Shown piece by piece: positions 5,641 through 12,340 of a stretch of DNA of 14,707 nt. Origin of the DNA: an uncultured Ruminococcus sp. (lineage in GTDB: Bacteria; Bacillota; Clostridia; Lachnospirales; Lachnospiraceae); the NCBI GenBank assembly GCA_900553885.1, contig USFD01000079.1:1-14707 (forward strand). Direction: 5' to 3'. The position numbers were made by a program, and so were the translations under genes. The first letter of the stretch is position 1; each line of letters begins with the position of its first letter. The notes beneath the pieces were generated by a model. That model was not told where the DNA came from, made no database searches, and saw only the letters and a list, made by a program, of their open reading frames with translations.

Positions 5641-6846
5641 ATGTCATTATTACTGCAGGATATCTATTCTGAAACAAAAAACAGATTCCAGCTGGAACTG
5701 GTCTGCGAAGCAAAAGGTCTGAACCGTCTCATGAACTGGGTCTATGTGGCGGAAGACATTGCTACGACTGACTTTCTTCACGGGGGCGAGCTGATCATCA
5801 CCACCGGAATGGGAAAGCAGGCTTCCTCCGGATGGCTCTCTGACTTTATCCGCAAACTGTTCCGCCAGGGCACCTGCGGTCTTATCCTTAACACGGGGAT
5901 GTATCTCTCTGAAGAAGACATCACTCCGGAAATCCGGAACTTCTGCGAGGAACACTCCTACCCGCTCTTTACCATGCCGTGGGAAATCCATATTTACGAT
6001 ATCACCCGCAGCTACTATAACCGGATTTTCCGGGATACCCAGTCCTCTGACGCTGTTACGGAGGCGGTTCTGGATCTGATCAGCGGTTCCGGTACAGAAC
6101 ATGCCCTGAATATCCTCGCGCGCAGCGGTTTCACGCCGGACCGGAGTTATCTCGCATACTGCATACACGCAGACGGCCCGGAACAGGAAAAACAGCGGTT
6201 TGAAACCGCTGTAAAACTGGAACTTAAAGTTCATTTTCCCGGCAGCCATATGTGCCGTTTCCGGGAGGATATCCTTATCGTTCTTCCCTGTACGGGCAAG
6301 CCGGAACACACCGTCTCAGAAGCCGGGGCTCCTGCAGAACTCAAAGACGCAGTCCGGGAGCTTGCCGGCCGTATCAGCCGGTCATTTTCTCTCTGGGACA
6401 TCCGCTCCGGGCTGGGCTCTGTTTCAGGGCTCAGCGATTTCCCGCGGAGTTTTTCACAGGCCCGGTCTGCTCTGGCCGCATGCGCTGCCGCCGGAGAGAT
6501 TTTCCGCGCTTTTGATGATCTGGGATTTTATAAAATACTTTTCTCTGTCACCGACCAGCGTGTTCTGGACAACTACTGGCGGGAAAAGCTGGAACCCGTT
6601 CTTGCATATGACAAGGCGCATAAAAGCTGCTGTCTGGATACGCTGTATCACTATCTGATCTGCAGCGGAAGCATCCAGAAGATTGCCGGGGCAATGTTCT
6701 GCCATAGAAACACCGTCAACTACCGCGTCCGGATTCTCAGAGAAACACTGGGGCTGCCCCTTGATAATGTTCAGGACCGGTTTGAACTGCTGGCGGCATT
6801 TTATATCAGATCGTTTTGTGAGTCACATTTTGAACTCCATACATAG
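5641..6846 (+). CDS. PucR-family transcriptional regulator
   Basis: A 401-residue regulator. The N-terminal PucR domain (about residues 5-125) shows the characteristic LELVCEAKGLNR, WVYVAEDIATTDFLHGGELIITTGMG and FTMPWEI patterns. The middle part resembles the GGDEF-like dimerising region of the family. The C-terminal PucR helix-turn-helix (about residues 335-395) contains SIQKIAGAMFCHRNTVNYRVRILRETLGL and the QDRFELLAAFYI helix. The ATG at 5641 follows GGAGG with 8-nt spacing. PucR proteins are usually activators of purine or other nitrogen-compound catabolism, but no such enzyme gene is in this window, so the target is not known. The gene is transcribed away from the hydrolase. A 17-bp palindrome lies just upstream of its promoter. 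It ends only 19 bp from the convergent toxin pseudogene, and I see no strong terminator between them. Confidence 0.93.
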   Translation: MSLLLQDIYSETKNRFQLELVCEAKGLNRLMNWVYVAEDIATTDFLHGGELIITTGMGKQASSGWLSDFIRKLFRQGTCGLILNTGMYLSEEDITPEIRNFCEEHSYPLFTMPWEIHIYDITRSYYNRIFRDTQSSDAVTEAVLDLISGSGTEHALNILARSGFTPDRSYLAYCIHADGPEQEKQRFETAVKLELKVHFPGSHMCRFREDILIVLPCTGKPEHTVSEAGAPAELKDAVRELAGRISRSFSLWDIRSGLGSVSGLSDFPRSFSQARSALAACAAAGEIFRAFDDLGFYKILFSVTDQRVLDNYWREKLEPVLAYDKAHKSCCLDTLYHYLICSGSIQKIAGAMFCHRNTVNYRVRILRETLGLPLDNVQDRFELLAAFYIRSFCESHFELHT

Positions 6847-6865
6847 CATATTTTTTCACTACATT

Positions 6866-7179
6866 TTACAGAAACCTGTCTGTGTCTCTCGCTCTGTAAA
6901 GAAATCTCCGGACTTCCATTACTTCGCCTATAACGACATAATAAATCACATAGTTTCTCACATAAATCCTATAATACGGGAATTTTCTCTTCTTTACCGA
7001 AGGATACGGCTCAAATGCCAGCGGATTATCCAGCCTTTCCAGTATTGCCGTCTCTACATCATCCGCAAGCTTTTCAGCCGCATCCGGATTTTCAGCACAT
7101 TTGTAATATAACTTACTGTCTGTACCAAGTCTTGTTCAAACACCGGCAAATACCGAAGCTTATATTTTCTATTTGTCAT
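6866..7179 (-). pseudogene. RelE/ParE-family toxin, frameshifted
   Basis: From the ATG at 7179 the frame reads MTNRKYKLRYLPVFEQDLVQTVSYITNVLK and then goes off into IRMRLKSLRMM and a stop at 7054-7056, giving 41 residues. With one extra base in the A4 run (7089-7092) the frame continues as NPDAAEKLADDVETAILERL, then NPLAFEPYPSVKKRKFPYYR, IYVRNYVIYYVVIGEVMEVR, and RFLYRARDTDRFL, ending at a stop at 6866-6868. The restored protein would be about 104 residues, the normal length of this RelE/ParE toxin family, with its typical PYYRIYVRNY and MEVRRFLYR motifs. Toxins of this group are mRNA interferases or gyrase inhibitors. The ATG overlaps the antitoxin stop by 11 bp (7169-7179), the usual toxin-antitoxin arrangement. 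The cause could be a real inactivating deletion or a homopolymer sequencing error. Confidence 0.85.
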
Positions 7180-7429
7180 GAATCACACTCCTTACATTTC
7201 GGAATACATCATCATGGCTTAATCTTTCTTCGATGGTTTCTGCTATTCTGTCTGCTTCATCCAATTTCATCTCCACATTATCCACAAGACTGGAATACTC
7301 TTCCAGACTCAGTACAACCATTGCTCCATATCCATTTTTTGTCAAATATACCGGCTGCCCTTCATTAACAAGCATTTCTATCTCCGGGAACTTATTTCTC
7401 AAGTCTGAAACAGGTCTGATTTGTATCAT
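7169..7429 (-). CDS. Phd/YefM-family antitoxin
   Basis: An 86-residue protein from the ATG at 7429: MIQIRPVSDLRNKFPEIEMLVNEGQPVYLTKNGYGAMVVLSLEEYSSL, then a charged, mostly helical tail. The N-terminal part is the DNA-binding Phd/YefM fold; the tail (about residues 50-86) would wrap and neutralise the cognate toxin. The ATG at 7429 fits both the family start and a GGGAG site 8 nt upstream; a GTG at 7438 would overlap that site and is less likely. It overlaps the RelE/ParE toxin frame by 11 bp. A good promoter lies at 7460-7488 with an 11-bp-periodic repeat across it, consistent with autorepression by the antitoxin. The antitoxin is intact while the toxin is frameshifted. Confidence 0.92.
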   Translation of the reverse strand: MIQIRPVSDLRNKFPEIEMLVNEGQPVYLTKNGYGAMVVLSLEEYSSLVDNVEMKLDEADRIAETIEERLSHDDVFRNVRSVIHDK

Positions 7430-7452
7430 GTAATTCACTCCCTTCTTTTTAT

Positions 7453-7480
7453 TATCCTAATTTTATCATTATTCTATCAT
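7453..7480 (-). promoter_or_regulatory. Three A(T/G)GATA half-sites with 11-bp period, possible antitoxin operator
   Basis: On the minus strand ATGATA (7475-7480), ATGATA (7464-7469) and AGGATA (7453-7458) recur exactly every 11 bp. They run across the spacer, -10 and initial transcribed region of the toxin-antitoxin promoter. Helical phasing at this place suggests repressor binding by the antitoxin; the region is A/T-rich, so chance is not excluded. Confidence 0.4.
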
Positions 7481-7488
7481 AACAGCAA
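7460..7488 (-). promoter_or_regulatory. Promoter of the toxin-antitoxin operon
   Basis: Minus strand: -35 TTGCTG (7483-7488), 17-bp spacer, -10 TAAAAT (7460-7465, five of six bases). It gives a short leader before the ATG at 7429. Confidence 0.65.
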
Positions 7489-7513
7489 CATATTATAAAA
7501 TATATTGCCGCAG

Positions 7514-9736
7514 CTATTCCCGCTGTTCCTTCAGGCACTCCACCGCATCCACCTTCCGTGTCTTTCGCTGCACGAAGTACATTGACGCCAGATAGCTGCC
7601 TGCTGTCAGGACTGCGGCCATAATACAGCTTTTAACCTCCAGATACGGGCTGGCCAGCATCCCCATCATATCGGCAAACATCCGGAAGAACAGCCCGCAG
7701 AATGCATATGCCGCGGGAATGCTCAGAAAGATTCCAAGTGGAAGGAAGACGTGATTGCTGCCAAGTACAATACACCCGATCTTTCGGTCCGGATACCCCA
7801 GCACTTTCAGCATGGAGATATTTCTGCGGTTCTCTGATACCAGCATATTAACTGCTACATAGACAGACGCGATACAGATCACGATTCCCAGTCCCACCAT
7901 AGTATCGATCATATAGCTGGTCTGGTCAATGATCGTATCCACCTGCTCTTCAAGATCAGATTTTCTGCTTTCGCTCTCTACTATATTTTCCGGAATATCC
8001 AGTTTTTCTTCGCTTATGATCATATTCCCTGCATTTTTGTCCACCCCGGTCATCTCAGCGGCATTTGCCCGGGAAGCATAAATAATCTGTGCAGTATCAT
8101 TTTCCACAATTCCGCTGATTCTGATATGGATCTGTTCCAGAGACAGCGGATTATATAATGTCACCCGGTCACCGGTTTTCCACCCGCACAGATATGCAGC
8201 AAGGCTTGTAATATAATATCCGTCCTTTGTACTGATCTTCTGTCCTTCCTTATCTGTCAGGTTTAAAAGAGACTGTTCATTGTCCGTTCCCATCACAGTC
8301 AGCGTCTCCCCCCTCTCTCCCTCCACAGGCGCCGCCAGTATCAGTTCTCCGCCGTATGTATTCTCATACAGAAGTTCACCCAGAACATACTGGTATTCGT
8401 ATTCGCCGGCCGTTACCTGTACCGTGTCTGCCATATGCCTCGCCGAGTCATAAATGGAGAATCCTGTCAGCATAATAAAGCTGCCCAGGAAAATTCCCAG
8501 AAAGACGACAAAACTTCTCGCCGGACTTCCGATCAGTAAGCGGACAGCAAATTTGATGCGAAAAGACAGCTTTCTCCCGGCAAGGACCCGGCGCAGCTTC
8601 CGCCTGCCTTCGTCCCCACTTCCGTTTAAAAGCAGCACTGTATTCTGTCTCAGCAGACGTCTTACCGAAAGCAGCGCCGCAAGAACATACATGACAGTAG
8701 GAATGACGATTCCTAAAACAGCCGCATACCAGCTCAGGCTGCAGGAGATACGCATTGGTTCATAGTCAGTAAGCCCCAGTTCCCCGTATGGCTGGGCGAC
8801 AGCTGCCGCGACCACAGAAGTCAGAACACCGCCGATGATACCGGGAATGGCTGCAAAGCCGGCATAATGACGTGCTAACTGCGCTCTGGTGTACCCCATG
8901 GCAGAAAGCGTTCCGATCATCTGCTGCTCTGTCTTTACCTTTCTGCTGATAATGATGCAGATCAGCGCCACCGCCACAAGAGGCAGGATGCACAGAAGCA
9001 TCCACGACATGATCAGAAACATTTCCGCCTGTGAGCGTACCATCACAATCCGCTGGTTTTCTTCCGCCGCCGTATAGCTGTGCATCTGATATTTGTCATT
9101 GACGGCCCTGCGGAAATCTGTATCTTCATTTCCATTATATCTGACCAGATACTGGCAGTTCGTCTCCCCCAGTTCTGCAAAGTCTTCCTCAGGCATATAG
9201 GCAAGAAAAAATGTAGAGATATTTTTATATGAGTCGTCCTCATTTTCCATCATGTACAAATAGTCCGGCCGCTGGAAGAAACCGGTCACCGTATAGCCTT
9301 CTTCTCCGATTCTGATCTGATCTCCTATAGAGATCTCCATATTGACAGCATAGCCTTCGGACAGGATTACCTCGCCTTTTTCATCTGCATCCTCTCCTTC
9401 TGTCACATTGCAGAGATCTACCTTCCGTGTCTTTTGGAATACCCTTGCAGTAGTTCCGTCGGTGTCGATATTTATATAGGACTGCGCTTCCAAAGTGATC
9501 CCATACTCTTCTTCCATATCCTCAATATCCGATTCCGGAATCGGGATATAGGTCGTAAAATGAGCATCCTCCAGCTTCTGTTTTTCAAAAAATTCATCTG
9601 CAAAGTCCAGAATTGCATTTCCCGCAATGTGAAACAGGAAAAACAGAAAGAGCGCCGCCATGGTCAGTACGGTGGAGGCTATATAAAACGACAGATTCTG
9701 CCGGATATTCCGGACATATCTTCTCCTCATTTTCAT
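7514..9736 (-). CDS. ABC transporter permease, FtsX/MacB-type, two-module
   Basis: A 740-residue membrane protein. It has one N-terminal helix (about 16-40), a large extracytoplasmic domain (about 50-235), and a first FtsX module of three helices (about 238-263, 290-315, 335-357) with the cytoplasmic loop IGTLSAMGYTRAQLARHY. The layout then repeats: a helix near 405-427, a second extracytoplasmic domain, and a second FtsX module (about 612-722) with the loop ISMLKVLGYPDRKIG. This is the duplicated architecture of Bacillota exporters for peptides, antimicrobials or lipoprotein-like cargo. The ATG at 9736 has AAAGGAGG 6-7 nt upstream and lies 12 bp after the ATPase stop, so the two genes are cotranscribed and form one transporter. 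The substrate is unknown; the TetR operator at the operon start suggests induction by a toxic or signalling compound. I see no convincing terminator after its stop. Confidence 0.95.
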   Translation of the reverse strand: MKMRRRYVRNIRQNLSFYIASTVLTMAALFLFFLFHIAGNAILDFADEFFEKQKLEDAHFTTYIPIPESDIEDMEEEYGITLEAQSYINIDTDGTTARVFQKTRKVDLCNVTEGEDADEKGEVILSEGYAVNMEISIGDQIRIGEEGYTVTGFFQRPDYLYMMENEDDSYKNISTFFLAYMPEEDFAELGETNCQYLVRYNGNEDTDFRRAVNDKYQMHSYTAAEENQRIVMVRSQAEMFLIMSWMLLCILPLVAVALICIIISRKVKTEQQMIGTLSAMGYTRAQLARHYAGFAAIPGIIGGVLTSVVAAAVAQPYGELGLTDYEPMRISCSLSWYAAVLGIVIPTVMYVLAALLSVRRLLRQNTVLLLNGSGDEGRRKLRRVLAGRKLSFRIKFAVRLLIGSPARSFVVFLGIFLGSFIMLTGFSIYDSARHMADTVQVTAGEYEYQYVLGELLYENTYGGELILAAPVEGERGETLTVMGTDNEQSLLNLTDKEGQKISTKDGYYITSLAAYLCGWKTGDRVTLYNPLSLEQIHIRISGIVENDTAQIIYASRANAAEMTGVDKNAGNMIISEEKLDIPENIVESESRKSDLEEQVDTIIDQTSYMIDTMVGLGIVICIASVYVAVNMLVSENRRNISMLKVLGYPDRKIGCIVLGSNHVFLPLGIFLSIPAAYAFCGLFFRMFADMMGMLASPYLEVKSCIMAAVLTAGSYLASMYFVQRKTRKVDAVECLKEQRE

Positions 9737-9748
9737 TCTGCTCCTCCT

Positions 9749-10447
9749 TTACAGCTCCAGCTCTTCCGCCGGAATCTTCTTTTCATTGAACACACTCTCC
9801 TCAACCCTGCCGTCCCGGATTCGTATGATCTGATCTGCCATCTTCGCGATTGCCTCATTATGGGTAATGATCACGACTGTGGTGCCGTACTGCCGATTCA
9901 TCTTCTCCACGAACTGCAGGACCTTTTTGGAGGATCGGGTATCCAGGGCACCGGTCAGTTCATCACAGAGCAGCAGCCTGGGATTTTTGATCATGGCTCT
10001 TGCAATAGCCGCCCTCTGCTGCTGGCCGCCGGAAAGCTCCCGTGGAAAGCGTCTGCGGTACTGCTCCAGTTCAAGTGCTCCCAGCACCTCGCTCAGATCG
10101 AGAGGAGATTCTGAGATATCTGATACTACCTCGATATTCTCCTCAACTGTCAGGTCCTGGATCAGATTATAGAACTGGAAGACAAATCCCACCTCTTCTT
10201 TTCTGTACAAGGTACGTTCCTTTGGCGTCAGTCCGATCAGACTTCTTCCCTCTATGGTCAATTCTCCGGCATCCAGCGTATCCAGGCCGCCCAGCATGTT
10301 CAATATTGTACTCTTTCCGGAACCGGAAGGTCCAAGAATCGCACAGATCTCCCCTTTTCCGATGACAAGATCTGCATGGTCCAGCGCATAGACCGCCGCC
10401 TCTCCTTCTCCGTATTTTTTTACCGCATCCTTTAAACAGATAAACAT
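9749..10447 (-). CDS. ABC transporter ATP-binding protein (LolD/MacB family)
   Basis: A 232-residue ATPase from the ATG at 10447 (MFICLKDAVKKYG...). Walker A is GPSGSGKST (about residues 39-47), the Q-loop glutamine is near 91 (FVFQFYN), the signature is LSGGQQQR (138-145), Walker B is LLLCDE (158-163) and the switch histidine is H196 (IITHN). The Asp-Glu catalytic pair is intact, so it should hydrolyse ATP to drive the FtsX-type permease encoded 12 bp downstream. A start at 10474 would add nine residues, but that ATG lies inside the operator palindrome, whereas the ATG at 10447 has an AAAGGAGAG site. Expression is probably repressed by the TetR protein through the operator at 10466-10482, which sits immediately upstream of the ribosome binding site. 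Confidence 0.95.
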   Translation of the reverse strand: MFICLKDAVKKYGEGEAAVYALDHADLVIGKGEICAILGPSGSGKSTILNMLGGLDTLDAGELTIEGRSLIGLTPKERTLYRKEEVGFVFQFYNLIQDLTVEENIEVVSDISESPLDLSEVLGALELEQYRRRFPRELSGGQQQRAAIARAMIKNPRLLLCDELTGALDTRSSKKVLQFVEKMNRQYGTTVVIITHNEAIAKMADQIIRIRDGRVEESVFNEKKIPAEELEL

Positions 10448-10465
10448 ATTTCTCTCCTTTCTTTT

Positions 10466-10493
10466 AAATAACATTGTTATTTAAATGTTATTT
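10466..10493. promoter_or_regulatory. TetR-type operator upstream of the ABC exporter operon
   Basis: AAATAAC-ATT-GTTATTT (10466-10482) is a 17-bp palindrome, and a third half-site GTTATTT follows at 10487-10493. The identical arms and N3 spacing recur at the tetR promoter (11254-11270). It sits between the tetR terminator and the ATPase ribosome binding site, so binding would block exporter transcription. A clear -35/-10 pair for the exporter is not evident. Confidence 0.75.
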
Positions 10494-10517
10494 AAAAAGG
10501 ACCCGAAGGTCCTTTTT
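10494..10517 (-). terminator. Terminator of tetR with UUCG tetraloop
   Basis: On the minus strand, AAAAAGGACC-TTCG-GGTCCTTTTT is a perfect 10-bp stem capped by a C(UUCG)G tetraloop with a U tract. It lies just after the tetR stop codon and directly before the exporter operator, separating the two transcription units. Confidence 0.93.
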
Positions 10518-10520
10518 CAT

Positions 10521-11225
10521 TCATCTTTCTCTTATAAAATCTGTTAAGCTGCCTTTGTGCAGCAGCGCATAAAATCCGCCCCGCATGAAGCGTACCATAT
10601 TTCTTGCCTGCATTTCCGCCTCTCTTTCTTCTGTCTCATGCTCGATCAGATAAAAGACCATATCAACCTGTAAATGAGAAAACCAGTGGATTGTATCAGC
10701 CGTAAATTCCGGCACTTCCTCATTGCTGCTTTTATCTCCGGTTTTCTCTCCGGTTCCTTCTCCGATTCCTTCCCGAATCAGAGCCGCCACTGCTTTCCCC
10801 TGGGCGTCAATCTGCCCGATCAGCCGGTCAAAGAACGCAGCCACCGCCGGATGCTCCCTGTGGCCGAAGAGGATGGAACAGACTTTTCTATTCCGGTAAT
10901 AATACCGCAGGAGCGCCAGGACTGCATTGACATCCTCTTCCTCTGCTTCCGGATTCAGAAGCTCTCTGCCGGCAGACGCACGCTCCCTCTCGTAATGCTC
11001 TCCCATGACAGCATCAATATGATCCGTAACCGGCTTTATGACATTTTCAAAAAGATCGTCTTTATCTCTAAAGGAAGCATACAGAGCTCCCGTAGTCACG
11101 CCCGCCCGGGTACAGATCCTCCTGAGGGATGATTTTTCAAACCCATATTCGGCAAATTCTTCTGTGGCTGCTTTTAAAAGAGCCGCTCTTGTCTCTTCCG
11201 GTATGTTTCCTGCTTTTCTTGACAT
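10521..11225 (-). CDS. TetR-family transcriptional regulator
   Basis: A 234-residue regulator. The TetR N-terminal DNA-binding domain (about residues 12-58) reads TRAALLKAATEEFAEYGFEK, then SSLRRICTRAGVTTGALYAS and FRDKDDLF, with the helix-turn-helix in the middle. The C-terminal ligand-binding and dimerisation half is divergent and includes a Gly/Glu/Lys-rich linker (GEGTGEKTGDKSSNEE, about residues 154-169). The ATG at 11225 follows GGGGTGAT. The promoter (TTGACA-N17-TATAAA) is followed at once by a palindrome also found upstream of the neighbouring ABC exporter, so it should repress itself and the exporter. The ligand is unknown and is probably a substrate of the exporter. A UUCG-capped terminator ends its transcript. 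Confidence 0.95.
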   Translation of the reverse strand: MSRKAGNIPEETRAALLKAATEEFAEYGFEKSSLRRICTRAGVTTGALYASFRDKDDLFENVIKPVTDHIDAVMGEHYERERASAGRELLNPEAEEEDVNAVLALLRYYYRNRKVCSILFGHREHPAVAAFFDRLIGQIDAQGKAVAALIREGIGEGTGEKTGDKSSNEEVPEFTADTIHWFSHLQVDMVFYLIEHETEEREAEMQARNMVRFMRGGFYALLHKGSLTDFIRER

Positions 11226-11248
11226 CAGATCACCCCGCTGTGGACATT

Positions 11249-11270
11249 GTTATAAATAACACCGTTATTT
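11249..11270. promoter_or_regulatory. TetR-type operator at the tetR promoter
   Basis: AAATAAC-ACC-GTTATTT (11254-11270) has the same 7-bp arms and 3-bp centre as the site before the ABC exporter. An extra half-site, GTTAT, lies at 11249-11253, again giving three half-sites. It begins immediately downstream of the -10, so bound protein would block transcription initiation. Confidence 0.8.
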
Positions 11271-11272
11271 AT

Positions 11273-11301
11273 TTTATACCGGATCTGCTTCTTTTTGTCA
11301 A
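11273..11301 (-). promoter_or_regulatory. Promoter of tetR
   Basis: Minus strand: perfect -35 TTGACA (11296-11301), 17-bp spacer, -10 TATAAA (11273-11278). It starts only a few bases past the cysK stop codon. A perfect 17-bp operator adjoins the -10. Confidence 0.85.
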
Positions 11302-11307
11302 TCCTTC

Positions 11308-12246
11308 TTAACCGACTTCCGCAAACAACGGCGTGGAGTAATACCGATCCCCGGAATCCGGCAGCAGCGCCACAATCGTTTTCCCTTTATTCTCCGGTCT
11401 TCGCGCCAGTTCAACAGCTGCATGCAGTGCCGCTCCGGAGGATATTCCCGTCAGGATTCCTTCCTTTCGCGCCAGATGTCTTGCGGCGGCAAATGCATCT
11501 TCGTCGGTCACCCGGATCACCTCATCATATACAGACGTGTTCAAAGTCTCCGGCACAAAGCCTGCGCCGATTCCCTGAATCTTATGCTTTCCTGCCTTTC
11601 CTTCAGAGAGAACCGGAGAGCCTTCCGGTTCTACAGCCACGATGCTTATATCCGGGTTCTGTTCTTTTAAGTATTCTCCGACTCCTGTGATCGTTCCGCC
11701 GGTTCCCACTCCTGCCACAAAAATATCGATTTTTCCGTCCGTATCGCGCCAGATCTCCGGACCGGTAGCCGCTCTGTGCGCCGCCGGATTCGCAGGATTT
11801 TCAAACTGTCCTGGGATAAAGCTGTCCGGGATCTCTGCCGCCAGCTCCTGCGCCCTGGCAATAGCTCCTTTCATCCCCTTTGCACCGTCCGTCAGCACCA
11901 GCTCTGCACCGTATGCCTTTAAAATATTTCTGCGCTCCACGCTCATAGTCTCCGGCATGGTCAGAATGATCCTGTAGCCTTTTGCTGCAGCGATTGCCGC
12001 AAGCCCGATCCCTGTATTTCCGGATGTAGGCTCAATAATAACGGAACCTTCTTTTAATGCTCCCCGGCTTTCCGCATCTTCGATCATCGCTTTCGCAATA
12101 CGATCCTTTACACTTCCGCCTGGATTGAAGTATTCAAGTTTGACAAGGACTGAAGCCTCCAGGTTCTGTTCATTCTCAATATTTGTCACTTCCACCAGAG
12201 GGGTATTCCCGATAAGATCAAGTGTGCTTTTATAGTAATTAGTCAT
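11308..12246 (-). CDS. cysK: Cysteine synthase A (O-acetylserine sulfhydrylase)
   Basis: A 312-residue PLP enzyme that makes L-cysteine from O-acetyl-L-serine and sulfide in the cytosol. The PLP lysine is K47 in NPGGSVKDR, the substrate-carboxylate loop is PTSGNTG (73-79), the phosphate-binding loop is GTGGT (181-185), and the PLP ring serine lies in GISSG (268-271). The HKIQGIGAGFVP segment is typical of CysK. Length and motifs are complete. The ATG at 12246 has an AGAAGGAG site. It lies 94 bp after metY on the same strand and is likely cotranscribed, although a 10-bp inverted repeat in the gap could process or modulate the transcript. No clear terminator follows; the tetR promoter begins right after its stop. 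Confidence 0.97.
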   Translation of the reverse strand: MTNYYKSTLDLIGNTPLVEVTNIENEQNLEASVLVKLEYFNPGGSVKDRIAKAMIEDAESRGALKEGSVIIEPTSGNTGIGLAAIAAAKGYRIILTMPETMSVERRNILKAYGAELVLTDGAKGMKGAIARAQELAAEIPDSFIPGQFENPANPAAHRAATGPEIWRDTDGKIDIFVAGVGTGGTITGVGEYLKEQNPDISIVAVEPEGSPVLSEGKAGKHKIQGIGAGFVPETLNTSVYDEVIRVTDEDAFAAARHLARKEGILTGISSGAALHAAVELARRPENKGKTIVALLPDSGDRYYSTPLFAEVG

Positions 12247-12263
12247 GTTTTTATCTCCTTCTA

Positions 12264-12304
12264 AATATAAATTTACTTGCAGATTTTTAGCCTGAATTTA
12301 TATT
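12264..12304. repeat. 10-bp inverted repeat between metY and cysK
   Basis: AATATAAATT (12264-12273) and AATTTATATT (12295-12304) are perfect reverse complements around a 21-nt loop, just upstream of the cysK ribosome binding site. The all-A/T stem and lack of a U tract argue against a terminator. It may be an operator, an internal promoter region or an mRNA stem. Confidence 0.4.
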
Positions 12305-12340
12305 CTGCCTGTACATATTGCTTTCTGAGAGTCTGCAGCA

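Noticed and set aside
5650..6309. 219-codon minus-strand frame opposite pucR
   Set aside because: It is an antisense shadow of a clearly coding PucR gene, with no family features and no ribosome binding site evidence.
6865..6900. 7-bp inverted repeat TTTACAG/CTGTAAA as a terminator between pucR and the toxin
   Set aside because: The loop is over 20 nt, there is no U tract on either strand, and it lies inside the toxin coding region.
9434..10114. 226-codon plus-strand frame across the permease/ATPase junction
   Set aside because: It is antisense to two well-identified ABC transporter genes and has a low-complexity, non-protein-like composition.
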